Positions 33,946 through 45,684 of a stretch of 64,000 nucleotides of DNA are shown here, piece by piece. Below the pieces are notes generated by a model. It saw only the letters and a list, made by a program, of their open reading frames with translations. It made no database searches and had not been told where the DNA came from. Origin of the DNA: Manis javanica (Eukaryota > Chordata > Mammalia > Pholidota > Manidae). The DNA lies in assembly GCF_040802235.1 (NCBI RefSeq), contig NC_133158.1:21517001-21581000 (forward strand), read 5' to 3'. The position numbers and the translations under genes are program-made. The stretch's first letter is position 1, and every line of letters starts with the position of its first letter.

Positions 33946-35312
33946 TATAAACACTGAGGATAATAACTAATACATAAGACATGAGAAGATACGGTCTGAC
34001 ACTAAACTTGCAATGCATAGAACGATTAAAAAAGGACTTTGTATTCTAAGATACACCAAAAGATAGTGCCTCCTTCTATCGTACAGTACCACCCCTGGGA
34101 AGTGAGCTTTGGAAACATGGAGTCTGAAGTAATTCTCTCCAAATGAAGAGCCTCCAGAGAAAAAGAGAGATGCAACATTTATTTATTTGGATTATCCTAT
34201 AAATGCCATTTTTAACAGCTTTGGACTAAGGCTTGATTTATGGAATTATGACTATTATAATGATAGCATTTTTAAACAGCGCTTTCTCTTATCTGATTTC
34301 CCTAAATCCCAAGACAGTCCTTGGTAGGAATGTCTTATAGTTGTCAGCAGCTTTTATCAGTTGAATAATAAATGAAGGTTTCCTTCCTTTGAATAACTCC
34401 AGAAAGCATATGCTTAGAAATTCTGCATGTTCCCCTTTCCTCTAGTTTTCTCTCTGAGTTTGAGTATTTATCTCCCTGCCATTCAGGAGAAGAAATATAT
34501 ATGCAGGATGTTTGATCATGGGGGTAAACATTGGATACTTTGTACATTTTTGAGAGTTGGAGGAAAAGATGCAGACTTCTCTCTATGAATATTCCTATTC
34601 TTCTAACACTTTCAATTCTCAGCCTTGTTGTTCAAAGGGAGAACCACACAGATATCAAGTGTAGAGCAATTAAAATGTGCCTCCTGTGCTCAGACAACCA
34701 GAAACCCACATGTGACAAGGTGAAAATGGGCAAAACTGACCTCATCACACTTTGATCTCTGAATGAAGAAATATGTCATGGAAGCTGGTTTGTGTCTGCT
34801 GCAGTTCATCCTGGCCCAGACAGTTGAAACCTCGCTCCTGACAGTATTGCAGGCTACTTTGGAAAACGCATAGATAGTAGACTGTGATTTTCTCATGGGG
34901 CCATAGTCCAGATCACACCATCATGGGGGAGGGGAGGGCATCCTCAGGAAGAAATAGTTGTTTCTATTGGCAGTCATCCTTTAGATATGTAGATCATGGG
35001 ACAGCACATAAACTCATTCAACTTTAGAATTACATGAGTTGCAGTGTTCTCTACTTTGTGGGACTACAGGTTATTTGGCCTTACCTCCGAAGTCCAGAAA
35101 TAAGCAGAGTGAATCCAGTGACAGGTATATATTACCCCTTACCGAGAAGAGGTGTTGGATAAGACAAGAACGTGACTGGATAAGGGATCGGAACGTTCTG
35201 TTTGAGACTACACAACTGTTAATTAAAACCCTACCTAATTAATTGGCCAGATTTACCAATGCTCAGCTTCTCTTCTATAAGGCAAAGGCACTAACACCCA
35301 TCACTGGGTTGA
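33946..35312. other. Unassigned sequence
   Basis: No gene or repeat recognised. Short frames on both strands (34344-34896) look incidental. Confidence 0.5.
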
Positions 35313-35420
35313 GCAACCAGCGTGGTTTGCCTGAAACTGTCCTGGTGTTAGCACTACAAGTCCTGAATCCTAAGAAACCGTCAGTTCTGGGAAAGCCCAG
35401 ATAGTTTTGGTCACCCTACT
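35313..35420. repeat. DNA-transposon MITE with GGTGACC-type end
   Basis: 'gtggtttgcctgaaactgtc', 'ctggtgttagcactac' and the terminus 'tttggtcaccctact' match a mammalian non-autonomous DNA element with internal self-complementary cccgg-rich sequence. Family name not certain. Confidence 0.5.
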
Positions 35421-36374
35421 CAGCACCACACTGAGTCTGGGTATCTAGGGAGAAACTCTGTCGTGACTCTGGTGCTTTTGTTCCCACCAGTTGAATGGAA
35501 TCTTTGCCAAGAATCTGTAAGCCATTTGTTCCCAAACCTGTTTTAGTCATGTACTGGTTGTTATAATTATACAGCTTAATTAAATATAGTATAAACTGAT
35601 TAAATATCTGTGTGAAAATAGAGCTTTATCTCCATGGAAACTAATTTGGATGTTTTGGAAAGACCCAACAAAGGCAAGTTGCTTAAAAAATGTTATTGAA
35701 TTATATATGACAAGACAAACGTAAATGATTCTGAAAAAAATACATACCTAACAAATGCCTTTAAATTCCCAATTCCTTACTATAGAATTGCAAATGAAAA
35801 TTATAGGTAATCCATTATGAGCTTGGTTTATGTAAGAGAGATAACATGGAACATTGATCAGATGATCCATGCATAAAGAAAAGACCCTGTCTTACATCAA
35901 AAAATTAGATATTTCATTTCCTATGTTTCAAACTAAAAATATAATACATAAGGCATGTGTAATTCAATTTAGCATTCTCTGCTCTAACAGACTTCTTCCA
36001 TTAGCTGACCACTAGTCTAATAAGTTGAAATTTTCTATTGCATTTGTAATTTTTTCCCATGTTCATGTATTGTCTTGCTTCTATTGTACCCAACTTGCAA
36101 TAAGATCCTATGAACTTATTACTCTCCCTCAATCACTGTATGTTGATGCCTACCTTCACATAACAAAGAAAGGAACAAAGATCGTGAACACAGATTGTAA
36201 GCTCTGTCTGTCTGTTTTGTTCCCTTGCATATTACTGGGCAAATATCAATCACTCACTGTAGGAAGAATATTTGATGAATGAAGACTCAGTGAATGAGTG
36301 AATGTGTGAACATCTCTCAAGAAACCTACAGTCAGCCTGGGAGAATTAAGTGTTAAATTGTTAAAAATCAAAAC
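35421..36374. other. Mostly unassigned, possible L2 end at 36195-36300
   Basis: 'ttgtaagctctgtctgtctg' and 'tttgatgaatgaagactcag' suggest a plus-strand L2 tail. Nothing else recognised. Confidence 0.4.
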
Positions 36375-36490
36375 ATCTAATATTTATTCAATCATTCCAT
36401 CTTCTTATTCCTTAGGGAGAAAAATAATAGGCAGGTATCTGAGTATGGTACTTTTCTAAGCACTGGAAAATGGATAAAGATGATTAAGAT
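36375..36490 (-). repeat. L2 LINE 3'-end fragment
   Basis: 'tatttattcaatcattccat' and 'ttttctaagcactggaaaat' in reverse L2 order. Confidence 0.5.
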
Positions 36491-36684
36491 ACATAATACA
36501 AAAAATACAAGCACAAGTATATTCAAATTGATGATGAATTTGAATTGGCATAGGCCATTCATAATAGAGGACTCGGCCATCAGAAAGGATATTATCATTA
36601 TGCAATAGTGGTGTGTGTAGACTGAATAATCAGACCTCAGTTTAAGGGAGAAAGTAATCAGTGCCCTGCTTGGCCTTAGAATTC

Positions 36685-36860
36685 AGTCATTATGAACACA
36701 AGCTTCAGAATCAAACATCTGAATTAAAGTCAGGACTCTGACACTTAGAACTGTTTGACCTTGGGTAAGTTATCTAACCTCTTTTAGCTTTAATTTTCTT
36801 ATCTGTAAAATGGGGATGATGCTGCTGAAAAAGTTACAAGGGTCAAAGGCAGCAGCACAT
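36685..36860 (+). repeat. MIR SINE
   Basis: 'tgtttgaccttgggtaagtt', 'atctaacctcttttagcttt' and 'cttatctgtaaaatggggat' form a well-kept MIR core. Confidence 0.85.
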
Positions 36861-36864
36861 TTAT

Positions 36865-37870
36865 ATACATTTCACGTAGGCATGGTTTCTGATTCACAGC
36901 ATGCATCTTGCATCTTTAAGACATCATTAAGAGAGATAGCCTGTAAAATTCTGAAAAGATTTCAAGAAGTAGCATTTGAGCTTCTAAAATGGTGCTAAGT
37001 TTGGATATGGGTAGGAAGGGGTGAAAGGAGGACAGGGAAAACGAGAAAGTTTTGAGGTACAAGAACAGCAGGAGCTGTACAGATTCAAGAAATGTTGGTA
37101 AATGTACAAAGTAGAACAATAAGGTTGGGGCATCCAAAAAAAGGGGAGTTGATACCTAAAACAGAACACATTGGAATTGCTTTAGAAGTTCTGAGAACAA
37201 AACATTTACTGTAGCCCTGAATATTCAGCCACTCAGTTTCAGAGGGTGATATCTCCTAAATTAAAGAGTAAGGGACCGTCAGGCAATCTATCCATTACAA
37301 AGGTAAGAGCCCTTTGAATGCTGCTCAAGCAACTTTGGGATGAGAGGGTAAAAGACAAAAGGGAGACAAGAGAAAGGGCAGCCAAGGAAGCCATCCAATC
37401 CCCACGTCTCTGCAGGGGCACTAGCGCCTACATTATGACGTTGGTGATGGAGGATTTCCTCATCGCTTCTTTTGATTCCAGTATAGACTTTGCAGTACTT
37501 AAGTAATCTGATTTGAAATAGCCTTTCTTTCTTGTGTGATATGCTTTCAGCCACCTCATTAATTTTGATTTTATGGCCAATAAGGTTTCTGTTATTTCTG
37601 CAAATTTCATATCTGGTTAGCCTCCAGGAGTTCCCTTTTTATCTTGTTTTCACACGTACCAATCCTTGTCTCAATGTTCAGTCATTTTTTTTCCCCTTCA
37701 ACTAGAGTCTTACTTCTCCTACCAAAGATCTTTCTCACTCACGCTACATATCCTACATATTTCTCATTTTCTGATCTCCTATGGACCTTATTTCCCATTG
37801 ATCTTTTTATTATATATATAATTCTTAGATTATAGGTGGGCAAATATACCATGTTATTTTTTTAATCCCA
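36865..37870. other. Unassigned sequence
   Basis: No gene recognised. Overlapping short frames on both strands at 36916-37610 have no recognisable product. Confidence 0.5.
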
Positions 37871-37874
37871 TTAA

Positions 37875-38790
37875 GTCATAATCGTATCAAGTATTTACTC
37901 AGCAGATATAAACTGAGTGTGTGCTATGTACAAAACAGTACACTGGGAATGTGGACATAGCAATAAAATAAGCAGCTACCCTCCCTGCTCTCATAGACCT
38001 TAAATGTAATAAAAAGAGGCAATAGAAATGAGATGTAACTAAATTAGATTATTTTGAACCATGATTAATCCCCAAGAAAATTAGCCAGGTGATGTGCTTT
38101 CAAAGGCTTGTGAGGATGAAGAAGGGCACATTAGGAGGAGGATTCAGAAAAATCTTCTTTGTTGAGATTATGCTTGGAATGAGACCTGAGTTATGAAGAG
38201 TAGACTATCCTGTAGTGATCCAGGAGCAGATGATTTTGGGCAGGGAGAACAAGTGCAAAGGTCCTGAGGCAAGGCAAGTTTACCTGTTTGAGGAGCAGAA
38301 AGAATGTCCATATGGCTAAAGCCCAGCAAGCAAGCAGGCAGTAATGCGGAGGCAGAAGGGAGTCAGACCATGTATGCCCACATGTTGCAGAGAGAGTCTG
38401 GATTTTATTTTAAGTGAAATGGAAGGCAGGGGAGGCTTTTCAGCAGAAGATACACATAATCAGCCTTGAATAAAAAAGATCCCATTAGCTATTAGATGAC
38501 TAATGGTTTGGAGCAAGGGCAAAAAAAGAAATGTGTGAAGATGACATTGCTGAAATACAGCTGAGAAATGACGGCTTGCATAGGATCACAGCAGGGGAGG
38601 GAGAAGGAAGTGCGTGGATTAGGGACATGTGTGTAAGCAAGAAAGATGGGCATGACAGGACTCGCTGATGAAGCAAATGTTGAGAGTAAGAAGAGACAAA
38701 TTAAGGATTAATCCTCATTTTCTTTGTCAGAAGCATCTGAGTGGATGGTGGTGCCATTGCTAAAAAGTCAAAGATTTCAATATATTGATT
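37875..38790 (-). mobile_element. L2 LINE, long 3' segment
   Basis: A reverse L2 can be followed for about 900 bases: 'gtgtgctatgtacaaaacag', 'ttggaatgagacctgagtta', 'gtgcaaaggtcctgaggcaa', 'tctggattttattttaagtg' and 'tgagtggatggtggtgccat'. No open RT frame remains. Confidence 0.85.
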
Positions 38791-38944
38791 AGTTATCATT
38801 TTTTAAAATATTATTTCTCAGTGAAACTAATAATAGTTCTGTTGAAAGGGTATACAACTTTTACAGACTATGTTGATGGCTATAAAATAGCTCCCCAACT
38901 TACTTTTTTCTTTTATTTTTTTTTTACAATTCTTATCACGTATA

Positions 38945-39111
38945 TCAGGTATTGGCAAACTTTTTCTGTGAAGGACAAGATAGTAAATATTTCAAACCTT
39001 GCAGGCCATGTGATCTTCAGCCATAGCCAATTCATAAGTGAATGAGTATGGTTGTGGTTCCAATAAAGTTTTATTTACAAAAAACAAGCATAGGCTGTAA
39101 TTTGCCTATTC
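38945..39111. repeat. DNA-transposon MITE (hAT-like), internally deleted
   Basis: 'tattggcaaactttttctgt', then 'gtaaatatttcaaaccttgc', with 'ataaagttttatttacaaaa' at the other side. This is the common mammalian element whose end reads 'ggcaaactttttc'. The middle is missing. Confidence 0.65.
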
Positions 39112-39119
39112 TTGATATA

Positions 39120-40070
39120 TATATGGTCCTAAAATAAATTCCTGAACTTCTCAAAGAAGCTCCTAATTCATACAACTCTTCAAAATCATATTCAACTTAG
39201 AAATGGAGGCTTCACAGAGAACACAAAATCAGACTTGTGGTCTTCTTTATTTTGGAGAGCCCTTTTATTTTCCTCATTAAGAATTCCAGTAAGCATCTGC
39301 CTGTGTTCAAATACTCATTCCCAAATGTGCAAAGCATAGAATCTGTAAATCTGCTATGAGCTCTTTGATTAAAAGATTTCTCTGTTTTCAAACATCAATA
39401 GAAAATGGAGGTGAAAAGGCCTTTTAAAATTGAGTGACAGAGGTGGAATAGTTATTGTTGTTTTTTATTCAGTTCAGTTATTCCAAGTGGCATTTCATTT
39501 ATCTAATTTCTTTTTTAAATTATCAGTCCTTGGAAGATGTCATCTGAATCTGACAATTACTTCCCCTTTGCAGGGGTCAGAGCTACTTACTGTCTATACC
39601 TCACAGAAAAAATATAGCCCCTATGTTCTAAAGGTTATTAATATTTACTCCAAATTGTGATGCATTGAAGTCAAAGCTTTTATCTCGCTTTTGACGTCCT
39701 GATAACAAAAGGACAGGAAGATCAATAACCACATGATGGGTAACTAATTGCTTTTGCTTCAACCTGCAACCTTCCATCCCTCTCAGAGCTCATTCCAAAG
39801 TCCATTTGACAATCTTGGATATTGTTTTCAACCTTGGCTCTCAATGGTCTGGATTCCAAATTGAGTAGGAAAAATATATGAAAACCTTTTCTACTGACAA
39901 TGCTTTACAGATGTATACTCTTTAATACCTCCATATAGGAAATTTATTAGCAGTAATTACTAAGGTGACTATCAAGAAATGGAACTTTTCCTTACTAAGA
40001 CTACTAAATTGTATTTAATTCCTTTTTGTTATTTTTATAATGATTTCATTCACTATTGCAAAGCCAATAG
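39120..40070. other. Unassigned sequence
   Basis: No gene or repeat recognised. A CRE-like TGACGTC occurs near 39692, not supported as a functional site. Confidence 0.5.
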
Positions 40071-40074
40071 TTCT

Positions 40075-40140
40075 TATTCAAAAAGCATTAATTAAGTACT
40101 TACTGAATGCCACTACATTTAGCTGACATGTTTTCATCAA
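40075..40140 (-). repeat. L2 LINE 3'-end fragment
   Basis: 'attaagtacttactgaatgc' in reverse L2 order. Confidence 0.45.
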
Positions 40141-40224
40141 TGATAGTGGCCACATTCTGTTCCCAAGGCTTCACAAAATTAACTCACTGAATTTTTACAC
40201 ATCTATTTTGTAAATGTGTTTATG

Positions 40225-40430
40225 GCTTCAGGGCAAAGCAGTCTGTATTTCCTACTTGCCAACTTTGTGACCTCAGGCATCAATCTCTTTGTGCCTTAAT
40301 TTTCCCATCTATAGCTTGGGAACAATAGTAATGCCTACCTTGTTGGATTATTAAAAAAATTAAGATAATATTTTAAAGTACTTAGAAGTGTACCTGAAAT
40401 ATGTTAAGGATTTTTAATAAATAAGATAAA
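40225..40430 (+). repeat. MIR SINE
   Basis: 'caactttgtgacctcaggca', 'tgtgccttaattttcccatc' and 'tgcctaccttgttggattat' are in MIR order. Confidence 0.8.
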
Positions 40431-40434
40431 GCTA

Positions 40435-40726
40435 ACTTGTCATGAAGCTAGTAATGGCAGGACCCTTATGTATAAAATGCTATGAAGAAGGCATAGATGA
40501 ATCAACTGATTGAAAGACCTGGCATACGTATATCCTAATTGACAAGAATACCTTCATGGCACTCAGTCTGGTTTTTCCTTTTAGTCCCATAATTTTAATT
40601 TTACTGAATGGGAAATACATTTCCATGAATGCAAAGTGAGAGAGAAAGTATGCCTTTGCTCATCATTTATCTCCTCTGGAGGGCAACAGCTCATCTTTGA
40701 GCTAAGAGGCAGAGAATTAAACTGAA
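40435..40726. other. Unassigned sequence
   Basis: No gene or repeat recognised. Confidence 0.5.
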
Positions 40727-40728
40727 TA

Positions 40729-41189
40729 GGGGAGGCCCCCCTTATCCTGGGTTTCACTTACCTGTGGTCAGCCCAGTGCAGAAGCAGAGATGATCCATCC
40801 TCTTTCTGATGAATCGTCAGGTCAATAGTAACCTAGCACCAAGTCCCAGTGCCTACGTCATTTGCCTCACTACATCCCATCACATAAGGGTCTTGTAAAC
40901 TTGCATCATCACAAGAAGAATGGTGGTGAATATAATGAAGGTATTTTGAGAGAGAAAAAAAAGAGAGCATATTGATGTAACTTTTATTACAGTATATTTT
41001 TATAATTGTTTGACTTTAATATTAGTTTTTGTTAATCTCTTATCAATCCTAATTTATAACTTACACTTTATTTGAGGTATCTGTGTAGAGGAAAAAACAT
41101 AGTATATATAAGGTTCAGTACTATCCATAGTTTCAGATATCCACTGGGATTCTGGGAACATGACCTCCATGAATAAGGGAAAACTGTTC
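40729..41189. mobile_element. Tigger/MER2-like DNA transposon, non-autonomous
   Basis: Diverged terminal inverted repeats are visible: 'ccccccttatcctgggtttc' on the left, and 'tttcagatatccactgggat' with 'gaataagggaaaactgttc' on the right. TA lies on both sides (40727-40728 and 41190-41191), the expected target duplication. About 461 bases with no transposase frame, so mobilisation would have needed a Tigger transposase in trans. Confidence 0.8.
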
Positions 41190-41191
41190 TA

Positions 41192-42402
41192 TGAGTTCAT
41201 TCTTGTTGATGTTTTTTTCAATGTTTGCATTGAATTACAACTGTATCCACACCTTCCTGTTGAGGATTTGCTGGATGGAAGCAATTGTGTGGAGTATTTT
41301 TTACAGTAAATGAAATATTTATAATATTTTTCCTATTAAAGTAATTATTATGTTTTCTAATATTAACTTTTTAAATAGTAATAATTTCTTACCAAACACT
41401 GAGCATGGCCAGAATAGCTATTCATAACTAGGAGGTTTTGAAGGTCATTTATATTCCAGTGGTTGTAGGTATATCTCTTCATGACCCACATCATCAAACA
41501 TGGTATTTTTGCATTTTGATGAGTGATTAAGTTTAAGGATGACTGAGATAATTTTTGCATGACCAGCCACCCATTCTTTTCCACTCATCTTGCCCAATGG
41601 CTGCCCTCAATCTCAATCAAAGATAGCCTTTTTGCTTTCTCTTCTTAACTAGCCATGCTTTAATACTCCATTTTCTTAATTTAAATCCTTGATTCATTCA
41701 CTTCCAAAGGAAATCCCAAAGTTATTTCTTAGCTAGCTGAAAAACTGAAAAATAAAATAAAATATTGCAAAAGATTCAGATCTCTTTCTTTCCTCCTCTT
41801 GTTACGTTACTTGTATTGGATGATAATATTCCTACGACAGAATCCAGACCAACAGAGGATAGAGCAGGAAGTGTGAAGTGGCATCTGTGGTGGGTATAAG
41901 TCTTTTTGCTTGGTCAGCCTTCTATGCCTTGGCTGCAGTGGTAGGCCACTTGAGGATGGTTTTTTGCTAAAACACTAATACAGAAAATCAGCCATAAGCC
42001 TCTTAAAGATTTCGCTCTTATATCCCTAAAATCCCATCCTCAAGTGTGGACAAACTAATGGGGGTGGATATGGGAGTAGGGCCTAATAGATTCAGTAAAG
42101 TCAGGAGATCCTCTCTACCTAAAATGAAATGGTCCTGTATATTGAGAACTGAGTATTTGATACAGTTGTTTCCTTAGCATCATTTCCTTGGTGTTGCAAG
42201 TCCTTTAAAAGCTTTCACAAATAAAGCCTATTTGCTTTCTTGGAGTCTTGTACTTTTAATGGGCTTCATGCTGTTACAAATACTCAGACAGGACTTCCCT
42301 TTCAATTCTCCGAGACATTAGATTGAGACAATTAAATTCCCTTTTGTGAGTTTTTTGGAAGTAATCTTAGACTGAGGCAGTGGGGAGATATTTGCAATAG
42401 AT
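41192..42402. other. Unassigned sequence
   Basis: No gene or repeat recognised. The minus frame at 41363-41584 (73 codons) resembles no family known to me. Confidence 0.5.
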
Positions 42403-42565
42403 CAGTAAGTCTGTAAGTGTGGTCTCCTAACCAGAGGCATTAGCATCACCCACTAAGTGTTAGAAATACAAATTTTGTAGCCTGACCCCAGCCCTACTGA
42501 ATGTGAAATGCATGGGGGTGGGTGGAGCCCAGCAATTTGATGCACCCAGGTCACTGAGAGACACT
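42403..42565. repeat. hAT-Charlie (MER20-like) element
   Basis: 'gtgtggtctcctaaccagag', 'gcattagcatcacccac', 'ttagaaatacaaattttgta', 'ggtgggtggagcccagcaat'. The layout is that of a MER20-like MITE with one end eroded. Confidence 0.8.
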
Positions 42566-42569
42566 TAAC

Positions 42570-43007
42570 AATGAAATGCATGTCCTTTTATGAAGTCTGT
42601 GAAAATGCCATTATCTCTGATTCTGATCTTTCACTCTTCAGCAGGTTTCTGGGTGAACAATTATTTCAATAAGTACTAATCTCTCCAAGCCAGTCATCCT
42701 CTCAGCATAAACCCTCGCTGGCACTGTCACACTGCTTTCTGATGTGATGTGGTCACTGCCTGTACACCTGCAAAAGTATATTGTAACAGTGATTGTCTCT
42801 CTCCTTTCCATCAAAACATAGCTCCTTTTTTACATCTTACAACATTCAGAAAGACTCTCAAAGCTTCATTCTTTCTTTTGTGTTGTTGTAAGTGCTGTTT
42901 CTCCCATTATGTTGAGAGTTCTCTGAATTGGTTACTGTCTTCAGTCAAAAACCTTAGATCACTCTCATGTGTTGAAGTCAAGTGGGCTTTATTTTGTTCC
43001 CATCCCT
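42570..43007. other. Unassigned sequence
   Basis: No gene recognised. The plus frame at 42749-43030 (93 codons, Cys-rich) is not recognised and enters a MIR at its end. Confidence 0.45.
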
Positions 43008-43078
43008 GCTCTGTAGGGCAAGTGCATTAATCTGAGCTTCCGTTTTATTATCTTTAAGATGGGGGTGATAATTTTTGT
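43008..43078 (+). repeat. MIR SINE, left part of a split copy
   Basis: 'gggcaagtgcattaatctga', then 'tattatctttaagatggggg', ending abruptly where a reverse MIR begins. It resumes at 43322. Confidence 0.65.
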
Positions 43079-43079
43079 C

Positions 43080-43305
43080 ATTAAGCACTTGCATAATGCT
43101 TATTATATGCCAGAAATCAGTTTTGAGCTCTTTACATGAACAAATCAACTTAATTCTCACCACTGCATCATTTTTATCCCCATTTTGCAGATGAAGAAAG
43201 TGAGGCAGAGAAAAGATAGGTCACCCAAGGTCAGAGGTAGTATGTGATGAAGCTAAGGGCTCAGGAAGTCTAGAGCCCAGTATCAGGCACTAAACTCTTT
43301 GTCAG
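43080..43305 (-). repeat. MIR SINE inserted in another MIR
   Basis: 'cattttgcagatgaagaaag', 'gtcacccaaggtcagaggta', preceded by 'tattatatgccagaaatc'. It is a nearly complete reverse copy between two plus-strand MIR halves. Confidence 0.8.
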
Positions 43306-43321
43306 TTATTTTGTAATCTGA

Positions 43322-43425
43322 TGCTGTAGGGTTGTTTTGCATATCAGATGAGATAATGCAATGTACTCAGCGGAGGGCCCGACATGGACACCTTTGATAT
43401 ATAGCAAAGCTATTTTCAACTACTT
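43322..43425 (+). repeat. MIR SINE, right part of the split copy
   Basis: 'gtagggttgttttgcatatc', 'agatgagataatgcaatgta' and 'ggagggcccgacatgg' continue the MIR interrupted at about 43078. Confidence 0.7.
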
Positions 43426-43495
43426 CAAGAATCATATGGTCCTATGGAAGGAGAGAAAAATGGGAACAAATCAAATCAATAAAATGTTATGGGTG

Positions 43496-43986
43496 TATAT
43501 TAGTTTCCCATGGCAACTGTAACAAATTACCACATACATATGTGGCTTAAAACAACACAGAGTTATTATCTTGCCATTCTGGAAGTCAGAAGTCTCAAAT
43601 AGGTCTCAGTTGGTTAAATTCAAAGTCTTAACAGGGTTTCACTTCTGGAATCTCTAGGGGAAAATCTGTTTCCCTGCCTTTTCCACTTTCCAGATGCTGC
43701 CTGCATTCCTTGTGTTTTGACTCCTTGTCATCTTCAAAGCCAGTAGTGCCATCACTTCAACCTCTGCTTCCAGCCGCTGTCACACCTTCTCTAACTCCGA
43801 CATGCCTGTCTCCCTCTTCCATTTTTAAGGACTCTTATGATTAGATAACCCAGGATAACTTCGGCATCCAGGATTTGTGACTTAATCACATCTGCAAAGA
43901 CCCATTTGTGATAAACGACAACATCCGCACAGGTCCCGGGGATTAGAATGTGAACAACTTCGAGGGGACTTCTATTCTGCCTACAA
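43496..43986 (-). mobile_element. Solo MaLR/MLT1-type LTR
   Basis: Reverse MLT1 ends: 'actgtaacaaattaccacat' on the left (LTR 3' end) and 'ccggggattagaatgtgaac' with 'tctgcctacaa' on the right. The 'cttaatcacatctgcaaaga' box lies between. No internal region is present. Confidence 0.85.
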
Positions 43987-44084
43987 AATGAGTTTTCTAG
44001 AAATATAAAATTATACAAATTAAAACTATAGAGTTTTATAGAACTATGGTCACACATACACACACATACACAAAGTTACAAAAG

Positions 44085-44420
44085 ACAGGTTGTGGAAAGT
44101 CAGGAAACCCTTTTGAAGAAGTAATGCTTGAACATAACGTTGCATTATGAATAGTTTTTCAATAGTCAAGCAAGGAGAGAGGAAAGGCATTTCCCAAATC
44201 CCCCAATCCTGAGATAGTCATGGCATAGTTAGGGTGTAGGTAGAATTCTAATGACTGGATGATTGCTTTCTGGGGGGTGTGCCATTGAAGCCAAAAGAGT
44301 AAGAAGTCAGATAATTGATAACATTGAATGATAAGCTAAAGCATTTGGATTTTATTGGCTGATGGTGAGTTTTCTGTGGGACCCAATAGTGTACACACAG
44401 TAAGTAAATACTCAATAATG
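44085..44420 (-). repeat. L2 LINE fragment
   Basis: 'gaagaagtaatgcttgaaca', 'gaggaaaggcatttccc' and 'catttggattttattggctg' fall in reverse L2 order, with gaps. Confidence 0.55.
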
Positions 44421-44424
44421 CCAT

Positions 44425-45370
44425 AGATTCACAAACCACTCAGTTGAATAAATACAGAGGTTATTACAAAGTTTGGTCAGGAAAAAATAAATGTACTGAT
44501 ATCTCCTTCTGTGTTCTCAAAGTAATATCTGACTCGAGCATTTCATTGATCTTCCTTGAAATACGCTGAGAACTGGAAACGCATTATTTGCCCATGAGCT
44601 GCCTTGGCAGCCTTAGTCACTTAGTCTGGTTAAGAAACCACTTTATTCTAAAGGAGCTCTTTCTCCCTCAGGCCAAAATGGGCTGCTTGTTGGTGGAACA
44701 CAATAGTCTGTTTGGAAACAACACAATTGATGGCACATTAATGTGCCAACTCAGGGAAATTCCACCCTACACCTTTCACATTCACAGAATAATGTAAATC
44801 ACCCTTGAATCCTGAGATAGGGCTCTGTGTGGTTGAGACAAGTATGCTCACCAACACGGTGGGGTGTATTCTCAGGGCTCACTGCATATTAAAATCATAT
44901 TCTTTCACCTGTCTGTGCTGACGGGTTTGTCTTAGTGCAAGCTGTACCCTATAGCCACCGAAGTAATAAGCAAAATCATCAATTTTATAGCTTCTTTCTA
45001 CAAGAGCCTGTAAGTTCTACAGCTGTCTCATCATTGCAGCTTGAAGCCCTGGGAGAAAGATGGACAGGCACTATTCATCATGCCCCAGAGAAAGGGCATA
45101 TGAAACAGAGCTGTGACTTCTCCAAGAATTCCCTCCTGTCTTCCAGTTCATCACATTTGCTTGCAGACTTACTCGTCTCATGAATGTCTAATCATATCGG
45201 CATTGTTATGTTTTGTCTCTTTTCTATAATTATATTCTTCTCTTTGGTAGAATCAAGGGGAATACTGCAATTTCTAGAGGTGAACCATCCTAGTATCAGT
45301 TTTCTGCTGTTTATATAAATAAAGCAGACAAAGGGACTCCTTTTTTCAAAGTAGCCATTCTCTATCCATT
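44425..45370. other. Unassigned sequence
   Basis: No gene or repeat recognised. Plus frames at 44588-44797 and 44935-45183 have no known relatives. Confidence 0.5.
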
Positions 45371-45374
45371 TGCT

Positions 45375-45490
45375 TATTCACTGACAAAATATTAGCTGAG
45401 TCCCTACTATGTACTTGCATAATAAGTGTAAGTGCTAAGTCTTAGTTACCATGAATATTGCATATGGAAAACATAGACATTGGCAAAATA
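45375..45490 (-). repeat. L2 LINE 3'-end fragment
   Basis: 'ttagctgagtccctactatg', 'taagtgctaagtcttagtta' in reverse L2 order. Confidence 0.55.
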
Positions 45491-45504
45491 AATAAGTGAA
45501 TACA

Positions 45505-45680
45505 ATAGTGACTGTTCATTGAATGCCCACTCAGAATGCTTTATTCTCCAGAGATCACCACATCTCTGTGAAGCATAGATGATACTGTCCTATTCAAGTA
45601 CATTGCCAAAAGGCATAGAGTTGCAAAATGCTGCAGCCTGGACTCTGCTTCCAGTTTCACCCTCTTAAGATTGGTGCTCA
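45505..45680 (-). repeat. MIR SINE, diverged
   Basis: 'ttgaatgcccactcagaatg', 'tctgtgaagcatagatgata' and 'gcctggactctgcttccag' in reverse MIR order. Confidence 0.5.
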
Positions 45681-45684
45681 GAAG

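Noticed and set aside
39690..39700. CRE-like TGACGTC
   Set aside because: A single seven-base match in 64 kb has no support as a regulatory site.
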